This document shows, one piece after another, positions 9,601 to 16,756 of a DNA stretch of 64,000 bases. Below the pieces are notes generated by a model. It did no database searches. It was given only the letters and a program-made list of their open reading frames with translations, and was not told the origin of the DNA. The first letter of the stretch is position 1. Every line of letters starts with the position of its first letter. Origin of the DNA: Falsiroseomonas stagni DSM 19981 (lineage in GTDB: Bacteria; Pseudomonadota; Alphaproteobacteria; Acetobacterales; Acetobacteraceae); contig NZ_FOSQ01000002.1 in assembly GCF_900114315.1 (NCBI RefSeq), forward strand, positions 248,001-312,000, written 5' to 3'. A program made the position numbers and the translations under genes.

Positions 9601-11227
9601 TGACAAAGCCGTCGAGGCCGAGGATGGCGGAGAGGCCGTGGCGGCGCGGGAGGTGGAGAGCATCCTCGGCCTCGCCAATGCGCGCGGCGTGCCCAATGTC
9701 ATGCTGCGCTGGCATTACCGCAGCCGGCACGAAAGCCTGATCGCGACCTCCAACGCGGAATTCTACGGCAGCCGCCTGTTCGTGCTGCCCTCGCCCCGCG
9801 CGCGCTCCGCGACGCTCGGCCTGTCGCTGGTGCGCGTGGACGGCGCCTGGGAAGCCGGCGCCGGTGTGAACCGCGCGGAAGCCCGCGCGGTGGCAGAGGC
9901 CGTGCTGCGCCATGCGAAGGAGACGCCGGGGGACACGCTCGGCGTCGCCGCCTTCTCCCTCAAGCAGCGGGACGCGATCCTGGATGCGGTGGAGGCGCTG
10001 CGGCGCGAGAGCCCCGATACCGAGGCCTTTTTCACCGCCCACGAACACGAACCCTTCTTCGTGAAGAACCTGGAGAACGTGCAGGGCGACGAACGCGACT
10101 CCATCATGATCAGCGTCGGCTATGCGCGCGGGTCGGACGGCAGGCTCGCCATGCGCTTCGGCCCGCTTTCCGCCGATGGCGGCGAACGCCGCCTCAACGT
10201 TCTCATCACCCGTGCCAAGAAGCGGTGCATCGTCTTCAGCGGCATCGGCGCGGAGGACATCGACCTGGAGCGCGCCGCCGGCCGCGGCGTCGCCGCCCTG
10301 AAGACGTTTCTTCAGGCTGCCGCAGGCGGGTTGCGAAGCGGGGCGCCCGGGTCGGGCACGGTGCGCGCGGGGCTGGGGACGGTGATCGGGGCGGAGATCG
10401 AGGCGGCGGGCAAGGAAGCCGTCGGGCGCGTCGGCACGGCGGGGCTGTTCCTCGATGTCGCGGCGCGGGACGGCGCCGACTTCATCCTGGGCGTGGAGGC
10501 CGATGCCGGCGACTGGACCAGCATCCGCGCCGCGCGCGACCGCGAACGGGGTCGCGCCGCGGCACTCGGCCAAATGGGCTGGCGGCTGCACCGCGCCTGG
10601 TCCATCGCCTGGCTGCAACGGCCGGAGGCCGAACGCGCGCGGCTTCGCGCCGCCCTCGGCGCCGCGCCGGAGGTAGCGGACAGCGCGCCGATCGGCGGCC
10701 CGGACCCGGGCATCGCGACGCCCTATGTGGAAGCGGCGCCGACGGTGGACACCGCCATCGCCATCCCCGCCATGCCCTTCGCCGCACTGTCGGAGGCTCT
10801 GGCCGCCATCATCCGCGTGGAGCAACCCGTCCACACCGACGCGGTTCTCGAACGCATCCGCCTGCTCTGGGGCCGGGACAGGCTGGAGGCGGCGGACCGC
10901 GCCGCCTTGCAGCAGGCGCTCCGCCTGGCGGGGCAGTTACAGGGGGTTGCGGAGGCTGGCGGCTTCTGGACCGCCGAGGATGCGCCCCCCGTCGCGCCCC
11001 GGGATCGCCGCGCCACCGCGCCGCATCTCCGCCGCGCCGCCATGGTCGCGCCCGCGGAGATCGAGGCCGCCGCCCGCGCGCTGCTCGACGCCCTGCCGCA
11101 GACGACGGAAGCCGAGCTTGCACCCGGGATCGTCCGCCTTCTCAGCCTGGATGCCACCGCCGCCGCGGCCATCGCCGCGCGCGTCGCCGCCCTGGCCGGT
11201 GCCGGGAGGATCACGACCGCGGGGTAG
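6680..11227 (+). CDS. DUF4011/DUF3320 superfamily I helicase with nuclease-like domain
   Basis: A 1515-residue multidomain protein. The N-terminus (about 5-60, LLDLSTRNRLL) matches DUF4011. A superfamily I helicase core follows: Walker A GPPGTGKS near 333, Walker B VIDEASQ near 930, GDDKQMPPT near 956, NVQGDERDSI near 1133 and NVLITRAKKR near 1173. Residues about 1230-1345 resemble the restriction-endonuclease-like domain found in this family (FILGVEAD near 1269, then GWRLHRAWS). The C-terminal DUF3320-like region (about 1355-1515) contains EQPVHTDAVLERIR. No ribosome site is obvious; the gene lies 10 bases after the antiporter. Related large proteins are associated with DNA processing and sometimes phage defence; the role here is unproven. 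An insert of about 400 alanine-rich residues separates the first helicase motifs from Walker B. Confidence 0.9.
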   Translation: MDDAALAARLQEARRGLLDLSTRNRLLALPKPGRSRGVIILEDEDADFVLESLGANRAFGFEAAPADSAAPPPAPDGETPAPRRRRATRTRRAEGIATADAAQSAEDARRDTKLRVRLSPEDLSRRLRDLMQDARTAREETGVATLSLALGTLAWRDPATPEAERLAPLALLPVTLEREGVGQTYRLRAAGLEVQENLSLREKLATEFRLDLPAFDAETYDPTAWADAVRTALGGREGWAVDPDGLAIGLFSFQKFLMWRDLDPAANPGLLTHPMVRALVGGETLANPPPFPDDTDVDAEIPVERLDHVMDVDGSQALAAEAVRRGGHTVIQGPPGTGKSQTIANIIAQAILDGRRVLFVAEKLAALEVVQRRLGSIGLGAACLELHSEKQSKRAVLDELRATLALPPPRRPDRDALIRRLGSLRGRLNGHARAMAAPVGDSGRPLHAVVGRLVGLRASGQAAPDFMLPAGDWTADRIAAAEAAIEELAARAAEGGPASAWRGIGSDLAPIEQERLLARLPALIRALSAGAAALAPAARALGRPAPGAAGATALLALSGAVGAAPAHDRAALAHAVWATDPAPLRALADAQAALAAAQSDRRLKPGALAEGGIAEARQALAAGGGLFGFLSTTQRNAKALAARIAADATAPLPALDAALAGQEAARTVAGGEALGRAAFGTLWGDAPAMQALLAWRDTHGAGAAAALAAGMPLLDPAPVEAALAAHADLVAETALDPIAAFGVADPPLADIAARLGDWAGQPETLPLWLGWRRAVAAAGEDLRPLVDRLADGRLAPEAARAAFDYALEEALLKAAMRARPELAAFDGAGFDRLVEDFAEADRARIDLARRECSAAHAARIAGLRDLPGFTLLMGEFEKKRGHLPVRELLLRAGPVVQAAKPVLMMSPLSVAQFLAPPHGLRPGLSFDLLVIDEASQVEPVDALGAIARCGQVVVVGDDKQMPPTRFFQRMTSEDDKAVEAEDGGEAVAAREVESILGLANARGVPNVMLRWHYRSRHESLIATSNAEFYGSRLFVLPSPRARSATLGLSLVRVDGAWEAGAGVNRAEARAVAEAVLRHAKETPGDTLGVAAFSLKQRDAILDAVEALRRESPDTEAFFTAHEHEPFFVKNLENVQGDERDSIMISVGYARGSDGRLAMRFGPLSADGGERRLNVLITRAKKRCIVFSGIGAEDIDLERAAGRGVAALKTFLQAAAGGLRSGAPGSGTVRAGLGTVIGAEIEAAGKEAVGRVGTAGLFLDVAARDGADFILGVEADAGDWTSIRAARDRERGRAAALGQMGWRLHRAWSIAWLQRPEAERARLRAALGAAPEVADSAPIGGPDPGIATPYVEAAPTVDTAIAIPAMPFAALSEALAAIIRVEQPVHTDAVLERIRLLWGRDRLEAADRAALQQALRLAGQLQGVAEAGGFWTAEDAPPVAPRDRRATAPHLRRAAMVAPAEIEAAARALLDALPQTTEAELAPGIVRLLSLDATAAAAIAARVAALAGAGRITTAG

Positions 11228-11363
11228 CGCCGCTTCCCGTCCCGCCCGACGAACCCGGCCACGCAACCATCGCCATCCCCGTCGCGTTCACCGCCCGTCG
11301 GATGATCCGGACGCCGTCCGCCGCTTCCATGCGGGTGGTGCCGGAAGAACGAGGAGCGAAGCC

Positions 11364-12191
11364 ATGTATGCGAAGATCATGAGTGCCGCAGCCCTGGGCC
11401 TGCTGGTTGCCGCCTGCGGCACGGACCCGCAGGAACGCGTCCAGGGCGGTGCCGCCGCCGGCGCCGCGACGGGCGCCGGCATCGGGGCACTGGGCGGGCC
11501 TGTCGGTGCGCTGGCGGGCGCGGCGATCGGCGGCGGCGCCGGGGCGATCACCGGTGCCGCGACTGATTCGCGTGACGTGAACCTCGGCCGCCCGGTCTGG
11601 GAGAACCCCGAGACCCGCGTCCCGGGCGTGACCAGTACGGGCAGCCGCGCGGGTGCAGCGAGCGGGACCACGCGCCAGGCACAGCAGGCGCTTGCCTCGC
11701 GCGGCTTCAATCCTGGCCCGGCCGATGGCATCTGGGGCGAAAGGTCGCGCCAGGCGACCATGGACTTCCAGCGCGCGAACAACATCGAGCCCAGCGGGCG
11801 GCTCGACAGCCGGACGATGGCGGCGCTGAACGTGAGCGGCGCGCGCAGCAGCAGCGCCGATCGCGATCGCGCCTATATGGGCGGCGGCCAGGTCAGCCAG
11901 ACGCAGCCAGGCGCGCCGATGACCGGCCCGATGGGCGGCAACGATCCCCGTGGCATCAATACCCCCGCCAACCAGCCCGGCGGCCGCATGTCCGGCACGG
12001 CGAGCGGCAGCGTCGGCCCCTCGACGACGCCGGCGTCCCCGGGCGTCGCCCTGGGCCAGGGCAGCGTGCCGGGCGTGGCCGGCGGCCAGCAGGTCCCCGG
12101 CGCGGCGCGTGGCGCCACGCCGGGTGACGTCAACACGGGCGGCGGCAGCGGGGCCGGCTCCAGCGGCTCCGGCGGCGGCGCCGGCCGATAA
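11364..12191 (+). CDS. Peptidoglycan-binding lipoprotein with glycine zipper
   Basis: A 275-residue predicted lipoprotein. The ATG at 11364 follows GAGGAG by 7 bases and gives a lipobox LVAAC with Cys18 as the acylated residue. Residues about 28-66 form a glycine-zipper segment (repeated GAxxG), as in outer-membrane-associated lipoproteins. Residues about 103-155 form a PG_binding_1 domain (GFNPGPADGIWGERSRQA...LDSRTMAAL, shown in parts). The remaining tail to 275 is low-complexity Gly/Ser/Pro/Thr. It probably anchors the outer membrane to peptidoglycan. It stands alone between the helicase and a bidirectional terminator. Confidence 0.85.
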   Translation: MYAKIMSAAALGLLVAACGTDPQERVQGGAAAGAATGAGIGALGGPVGALAGAAIGGGAGAITGAATDSRDVNLGRPVWENPETRVPGVTSTGSRAGAASGTTRQAQQALASRGFNPGPADGIWGERSRQATMDFQRANNIEPSGRLDSRTMAALNVSGARSSSADRDRAYMGGGQVSQTQPGAPMTGPMGGNDPRGINTPANQPGGRMSGTASGSVGPSTTPASPGVALGQGSVPGVAGGQQVPGAARGATPGDVNTGGGSGAGSSGSGGGAGR

Positions 12192-12214
12192 GGCAAGGCG
12201 CCAGGCATGACGGT

Positions 12215-12239
12215 CGCGGGCAGGGAAACCCTGCCCGCG
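12215..12239. terminator. Bidirectional terminator between convergent genes
   Basis: An 11-base stem (12215-12225 with 12229-12239) closed by an AAA loop lies between the lipoprotein stop at 12191 and the end of the convergent TRAP permease gene at 12251. A short T-run follows on the plus strand. It can serve both directions. Confidence 0.75.
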
Positions 12240-12250
12240 CCTTTCGTCGC

Positions 12251-13555
12251 TCAGCGTGCCAGCAGCCACTCCGGCAGGCCGGTCACGAGCGTGACGGGAA
12301 ACAGCGTGATCAGCACCAGCGTCACCACCAGCATCATGAAGAAGGGCAGCGAGGCCATTGCGACCTCCCCCTGGTCCTTGCCCGTCATCGTCTGCATCAC
12401 GAAGAGGTTGAATCCGACCGGAGGCGTGATCTCCGCGATCTCCACCAGCAGGACGATGAAGATCCCGAACCAGACCAGGTCGAACCCTGCCTGCTGGATC
12501 ATCGGCACCACGATCGAGGTGGTGAGCACGATCATCGACACGCCATCCAGCGCCGTGCCCAGCACGATGTAGACGACCACAAGGATCGCGATGATCCCGT
12601 AGGGGCCGAGGTTCAGCGCGGCCACCCCCTCGGCCAGTGCGGCGGGGATGCCGGTCAATGCCATCGCCTTGGTCAGGAAGGCGGCGCCGGCCAGGATGAA
12701 CATGATCATGCAGGACAGCCGCGTGGCACCCAGCAGGCTGTCGCGGAAGCTCTCCCAGCTCAGCGTCCGCGTCACCGCCGCCAGCACCAGGCTGCCCAGC
12801 ACGCCGAAGGCCGCGGCCTCCGTCGCCGTTGCCCAGCCCACGAACATGCTGCCGATGACGACGACGATGAGAATCGCGCAGGGGATGAGCTGTGCCGATG
12901 CGCGCATCTTCTCCATGAAGGACAGGCGCGGTTCCATCGCCGGCTGCTTGGCCGGGTTCAGCAGCGCCCACACCACGATGTAGGCACTGAACAGCAGCAT
13001 CACGATCAGCCCGGGCAGGCACCCCGCGATGAAGACGCGGACGATCGAGACCTCCGCCGCCACGGCATAGACCACCATGATGATCGAGGGCGGGATCATG
13101 ATGCCGAGCGTGCCGGCGGTGGCCAGGCTGCCGATCGCGATCCGCTCGTCATAGCCGCGCTTCTTCAACTCCGGCAGTGCGATCTTGGAGACGGTCGCGC
13201 AGGTGGCGGCGGAGGAGCCGGAGACGGAGCCGAAGATGCCGCAGGCCAGGATGTTCACATGCAGCAGCCGCCCGGGGATACGCCGCACCCAGGGTGCCAG
13301 GCCGTTAAACAACTCCTCCGACAGCTTCGTGCGGAACAGGATCTCCCCCATCCAGACGAACATCGGCAGCGCGGCCAGGGTCCAGGATCCGGTCGATTCC
13401 CACATGGCGCCGGCCAGGAACAGGCCCGGTGTCGGCGATGTCGTGATCATTGCCAGGTAGCCCACGGCCGCGAGGCTCATGGATATCCACACCCCGGCGC
13501 CAAGCAGCATGCAGAGAACGACGAGGAGCAGCAGGGAAAGCGTCAGCAGGTCCAT
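12251..13555 (-). CDS. TRAP transporter large permease, DctM type
   Basis: A 434-residue polytopic membrane protein of the TRAP DctM family, the ion-coupled subunit that moves the substrate across the inner membrane. Family features include MWESTGSWTLAALPMFVWMGE near residue 53 (in part), SGSSAATCATVSKIALPE near residue 115 and TLGIMIPPSIIMVVY near residue 150, plus ITPPVGFNLFVM near the C-terminus. The ATG at 13553-13555 lies 4 bases after the DctQ stop, so translation is coupled. With DctQ and two DctP receptors upstream it completes one TRAP operon. Confidence 0.95.
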   Translation of the reverse strand: MDLLTLSLLLLVVLCMLLGAGVWISMSLAAVGYLAMITTSPTPGLFLAGAMWESTGSWTLAALPMFVWMGEILFRTKLSEELFNGLAPWVRRIPGRLLHVNILACGIFGSVSGSSAATCATVSKIALPELKKRGYDERIAIGSLATAGTLGIMIPPSIIMVVYAVAAEVSIVRVFIAGCLPGLIVMLLFSAYIVVWALLNPAKQPAMEPRLSFMEKMRASAQLIPCAILIVVVIGSMFVGWATATEAAAFGVLGSLVLAAVTRTLSWESFRDSLLGATRLSCMIMFILAGAAFLTKAMALTGIPAALAEGVAALNLGPYGIIAILVVVYIVLGTALDGVSMIVLTTSIVVPMIQQAGFDLVWFGIFIVLLVEIAEITPPVGFNLFVMQTMTGKDQGEVAMASLPFFMMLVVTLVLITLFPVTLVTGLPEWLLAR

Positions 13556-13559
13556 GGCG

Positions 13560-14111
13560 CTATACCTCCGCCGAGAAGTCGCCGCGTGCCGCACGATCTT
13601 CCGCGGCCACGACATAGGTCGGCTTGGCACCGCCCAGCACGATGACGAATTCGTCGATGATGGCCACCAGCAGCAAGCCGGCGCCGATCGGCATGGCGAG
13701 CTTCGGGATCCAGATGAGGAAGGGCACGGTGCCTTGCGCCACCTCCTCGATCTCCCAGCTGAACAACACGTCCTGCGCGGTCCACCAGGTGATGTAGGCG
13801 ACAACGGCGCCCGCGATCAGCAGCGCCAGGATCTCCGCCCCCCGCCGCACCGGCGGCGACAGCTTCTCGATCCCCATGCCGACGCGGATCAACTCACCCC
13901 GCTTGAAAGTGGCGGCCAGCGCGAAGAAAGTCGTGGCGACACAGAGATAGGCGCTGAGATCGTCGGAGCCCGGCACCTGCATGCCGACCTCCCGCAGGCC
14001 CATCTGCGCGATCATCACGCAGAAGATGCCGAGCAGCGACAGCGCCGCGACGCCGGCGGCGAGCGCGTAGGTGGCGTCAAGCAGCCGCCGAAGGAGACCG
14101 GGCGCGTTCAT
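13560..14111 (-). CDS. TRAP transporter small permease, DctQ type
   Basis: A 183-residue protein with four membrane helices (about 13-33, 45-70, 85-110 and 130-160), the DctQ topology. The Glu-rich loop GMGIEKLSPPVRR and the closing PKLAMPIGAGLLLVAII are typical. An alternative ATG at 14186 would add 25 residues without hydrophobic content or ribosome site, so 14111 is preferred, though its own ribosome site is weak. It is followed at once by DctM. A 186-base gap separates it from the upstream DctP gene. Confidence 0.88.
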   Translation of the reverse strand: MNAPGLLRRLLDATYALAAGVAALSLLGIFCVMIAQMGLREVGMQVPGSDDLSAYLCVATTFFALAATFKRGELIRVGMGIEKLSPPVRRGAEILALLIAGAVVAYITWWTAQDVLFSWEIEEVAQGTVPFLIWIPKLAMPIGAGLLLVAIIDEFVIVLGGAKPTYVVAAEDRAARGDFSAEV

Positions 14112-14221
14112 GCGGGGCTTCGCCGGGCAGCATGCCGTGCCGCCACCCCGTGGCGGTCGATGGTCATTGTCATGAAGCCCCCGCATTGCAGCCGAATACG
14201 GGGATCATCGGAGCCACCCGC

Positions 14222-14273
14222 CAGGGGCGCAAGTCCCGCCCGCACCGGCAGCGGCCCCGACTCCCCGCCCCTG
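14222..14273. repeat. Inverted repeat in the DctP-DctQ spacer
   Basis: CAGGGGCG (14222-14229) pairs with CGCCCCTG (14266-14273) across a 36-base spacer, inside the 186-base interval between the first DctP gene and DctQ. Such structures in TRAP operons often reduce read-through from the receptor into the permease genes. No U-run is present; apart from this the interval holds nothing I can identify. Confidence 0.35.
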
Positions 14274-14297
14274 CCCAGCTTCGCGGCGCCGGCTGCC

Positions 14298-15281
14298 TCA
14301 GCGAGAGGCGCGATAGGCTTCCAGCATGCGCCGGCCATCCTCGCCGGCGCGCGTCACCCATTCGTCGATCATCGTCGTCCCGGCCTGGCGGATCGCTGCC
14401 AGCAGCGCCGGCGACGCGTCCACGACCTGCACGCCGCGCGCGACCATCCGTGCCTCGGCTTCCGCCTGCGCCTCCTCCGCCAGGCGCCAGCCGCGCGCCT
14501 CCGCCTGCCGCGCAGCGGCCAGGACGGCGCTGCGCTGCGACTCCGTCAGCGCCTCCAGCGACCGGCGGCTGACGAAGACCGCATTCTTGCTGGTGGCGAT
14601 CGAGGCACGGATGAAGACGCGCGAATAATCCCAGACCGCAGTATCGGCGGCGACGGGGGCCGTGGTCAGCTGGGCCTGGATGATGCCGCTGGCGAAGGCC
14701 TGCGGGACTTCCGGCGCTGTCACCAGCACGCCCTGGGCGCCCAGCAGCGCGGCGAGCCGCGTGGAGATCGGGCTGTAGCTGCGCAGCCGCAGGCCCCGGA
14801 ATTGCGCGGGGTCGGTGATCGGCTGGTTGGCGGTGATCGCCACCTGCGGCCAGGGCGCCATGTAGAGCAGCGCCAAGCCCTGCCGCGCCAGCCGCACCTC
14901 GATGAACGGCGCCTGCACCGCGGCCAGGCGGCGCGCATCGTCAAGGTTCTGCACCAGGCCCGGCACCGCATCGGCGTCGAAGAACGGATCCTCGTTGCCA
15001 TAGGCGGTCAGCAGGATCTCCCCGAGCTGGATCTGGCCCGACTGGACGCTGCGCTTGATCTGCGGCTGGGGGACAAGGCTGCCATTGCTGTGCAGCTGGA
15101 TCTGCAAGGCCTCGCCGCTCGCCTGCGCGACATCGGCGATGAAGGCGCGCAGGTTGCGCGTATGGTAGTTGCCATCGGCAAAGCCCGTGGCCGCCTGCCA
15201 ACGCGTGGATTGCGCGGAGGCACCGCGCGCCAGGAGACCTGCGGCAGCGGCACCGAGTGCCGCGCGACGTCCGAACACCAT
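14298..15281 (-). CDS. TRAP periplasmic receptor, DctP type (copy 1)
   Basis: A 327-residue TRAP substrate-binding protein. The start at 15281 gives a signal peptide (residues 1-24, ending ARGASAQ). The mature part carries DctP features: GNYHTRNLRAF near 36, QLHSNGSLVPQPQIKRSVQ near 62, GEILLTAYGNEDPFFDAD near 86, and RLRSYSPISTRLAALLGA near 165 with the Arg that usually clamps a substrate carboxylate. It is a clear paralogue of the adjacent upstream DctP of identical length; both end in RAGEDGxR...AYRA. The two genes head a single DctQ-DctM pair. The substrate is unknown. Confidence 0.93.
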   Translation of the reverse strand: MVFGRRAALGAAAAGLLARGASAQSTRWQAATGFADGNYHTRNLRAFIADVAQASGEALQIQLHSNGSLVPQPQIKRSVQSGQIQLGEILLTAYGNEDPFFDADAVPGLVQNLDDARRLAAVQAPFIEVRLARQGLALLYMAPWPQVAITANQPITDPAQFRGLRLRSYSPISTRLAALLGAQGVLVTAPEVPQAFASGIIQAQLTTAPVAADTAVWDYSRVFIRASIATSKNAVFVSRRSLEALTESQRSAVLAAARQAEARGWRLAEEAQAEAEARMVARGVQVVDASPALLAAIRQAGTTMIDEWVTRAGEDGRRMLEAYRASR

Positions 15282-15305
15282 CGTTGTCGTTCCCCCCAAG
15301 GAAAA

Positions 15306-15329
15306 GCCCCGGCGCGCTGGCGCCGGGGC
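15306..15329 (-). terminator. Hairpin between the two DctP genes
   Basis: A perfect 10-base stem (GCCCCGGCGC 15306-15315 with 15320-15329) and a 4-base loop, followed in the minus direction by TTTT. It lies just after the stop of the upstream DctP gene and just before the ribosome site of the next one, so it can end or attenuate transcription between the two receptors. Confidence 0.65.
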
Positions 15330-15345
15330 CGCAGTCACGCCCTGC

Positions 15346-16329
15346 TCAGGCGCGGTAGGCGTCGATCAGCCGCTTGCCGTCCTCGCCGGCGCGGCCGATC
15401 CATTCCTCGGTCATCGTGGCGGAGATGCGGCGCAGCCCGGCCAGGAATTCCTCGGTCGGCGGCACGATCTGCATCCCACGCGCGCCGAGTGTCGCTTCCG
15501 TGCTGCGCTGCGCCTCGCTGCTGAGGTCATAGCCGCGGCGTTCCGCCGCCGCCGCCGCCGCGCGCACCACCTGCTGGTCGCTGGCGGAAAGCCCCTCCAT
15601 CGCGCGGCGGGACACCATCACGGCGTTCTTGGTCATGGAGAAGCCGAGCGGCGTGAACACCCGCGCATAGTCCCAGGCGGAGGTATCGACGCCCGTCTGG
15701 GCGGAGGTGATCTGCGCCTGCACGACTCCGGTGGCGAAGGCCTGGGCCAGTTCCGCCGCCTGCACCAGCGTGGGCTGCGCGCCGACCAGGGCGGCGAAGC
15801 GGTTGGTCGCCGGGCTGAAGGTGCGGAAGCGCAGGCCGCGCAGACCCTCGATCGTCGGGATCGGCGCCTGGGCGTAGAGGCCCGCCGGCGGCCAGGGCAC
15901 GGTGTAGAGCAGGCTGAGGCCCTGCCGCGCGAGCCGCGTCTCGATGAAGGGCTTCTGCAGGTCGGCCAGCTTCTTCGCCTCGGCGAAGTTCGTCACCAGC
16001 TGCGGGATGGCATCCGCGTCGAAGAAGACGTCCTCGTTCGAATAGGCGGTCAGCAGGATCTCGCCCATCTGCACCTGGCCCTGCTGCACGCCGCGCTTGA
16101 TCTGCGGCATGGGCAGCAGGCTGGCATTGGAGTGGAGCTGCACCTGCACGCGCCCGCTGGTGCCGGCCTGGATCTCCTCGATGAAGGTCCGGATGTTGCG
16201 GGTGTGGAAATTCCCGTCGGGATAGGGCGTCGCCATCTGCCAGCGCGTCTGCGCGCTGGCGGGGCCGGTCAGGGCGGGCGCGGCAAGCGCCGCGCCGGTG
16301 GTGGCGAGAAGGGTACGGCGGCTGAGCAT
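15346..16329 (-). CDS. TRAP periplasmic receptor, DctP type (copy 2)
   Basis: A 327-residue TRAP substrate-binding protein starting at 16329 with a signal peptide of about 25 residues (MLSRRTLLATTG...PASAQ). It repeats the segments of copy 1 in the same order: GNFHTRNIRTF, QLHSNASLLPMPQIKRGVQ, GEILLTAYSNEDVFFDAD, RFRTFSPATNRFAALVGA. Identity with copy 1 is high and length is equal, so the pair arose by tandem duplication; differences around the specificity segment (SPATNR against SPISTR) suggest diverged ligands. A hairpin follows the gene. Confidence 0.93.
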   Translation of the reverse strand: MLSRRTLLATTGAALAAPALTGPASAQTRWQMATPYPDGNFHTRNIRTFIEEIQAGTSGRVQVQLHSNASLLPMPQIKRGVQQGQVQMGEILLTAYSNEDVFFDADAIPQLVTNFAEAKKLADLQKPFIETRLARQGLSLLYTVPWPPAGLYAQAPIPTIEGLRGLRFRTFSPATNRFAALVGAQPTLVQAAELAQAFATGVVQAQITSAQTGVDTSAWDYARVFTPLGFSMTKNAVMVSRRAMEGLSASDQQVVRAAAAAAERRGYDLSSEAQRSTEATLGARGMQIVPPTEEFLAGLRRISATMTEEWIGRAGEDGKRLIDAYRA

Positions 16330-16408
16330 GGTTCGGGTCCCCCGGGGCTGAGGGGCGGGAGCATCGCCTCCAACCGCCGGATGAGGCAAGCCCCGGGGAA
16401 TCCGCGCC

Positions 16409-16675
16409 CTACAGCGGATAATCCCGCGCCGGGTCCACCCCCGCCGTCTCCAGGAACTTGCGCATCGCGCCGACTTCCTCCTTCGACAGGCTGTGGTGAC
16501 TGTCGTGGAAGCCCTGCACATGCCCGTTCAGCGTCACCTTCACCTGGCCATGGCCGCCATGGCTGACGTCAGCGCCCAGGGCCTCGAAGACCGAGGCGAC
16601 GTGCTTCGGGTCGATGTTGCTGCTGACGGGGTGGGAGAACAGGGCGTGCAGCGTCTTGCGATGATGATGGTTCAT
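16409..16675 (-). CDS. HicA-like small protein, no HicB neighbour
   Basis: An 88-residue protein read from the ATG at 16673-16675, which AGAGGA precedes by 9 bases. The pattern NHHHRKTLHALF, then ALGADVSHGGHGQVKVTLNG, HDSHH and MRKFLETAGVDP matches the chromosomal HicA-like family (dsRBD-type fold). HicA toxins cleave mRNA and are normally encoded next to a HicB antitoxin. Neither neighbour here is HicB, so this is an orphan and may not be a toxin. The histidine-rich start (three His in a row) is notable. The exact catalytic His cannot be assigned with confidence. Confidence 0.55.
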   Translation of the reverse strand: MNHHHRKTLHALFSHPVSSNIDPKHVASVFEALGADVSHGGHGQVKVTLNGHVQGFHDSHHSLSKEEVGAMRKFLETAGVDPARDYPL

Positions 16676-16756
16676 GGAATCCATTCCTCTGCCGTTGTTG
16701 GATGCCATGATGGGACGCAGGCCCGGTGCCGTCCTTGATGCGGATCAAGCCGGGGC

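Noticed and set aside
6680-11227. Complete multi-gene phage defence system around the helicase
   Set aside because: Neighbours are a cation antiporter and a cell-wall lipoprotein; no methylase, PLD nuclease, kinase or other defence partner is present, so only a stand-alone role could apply.
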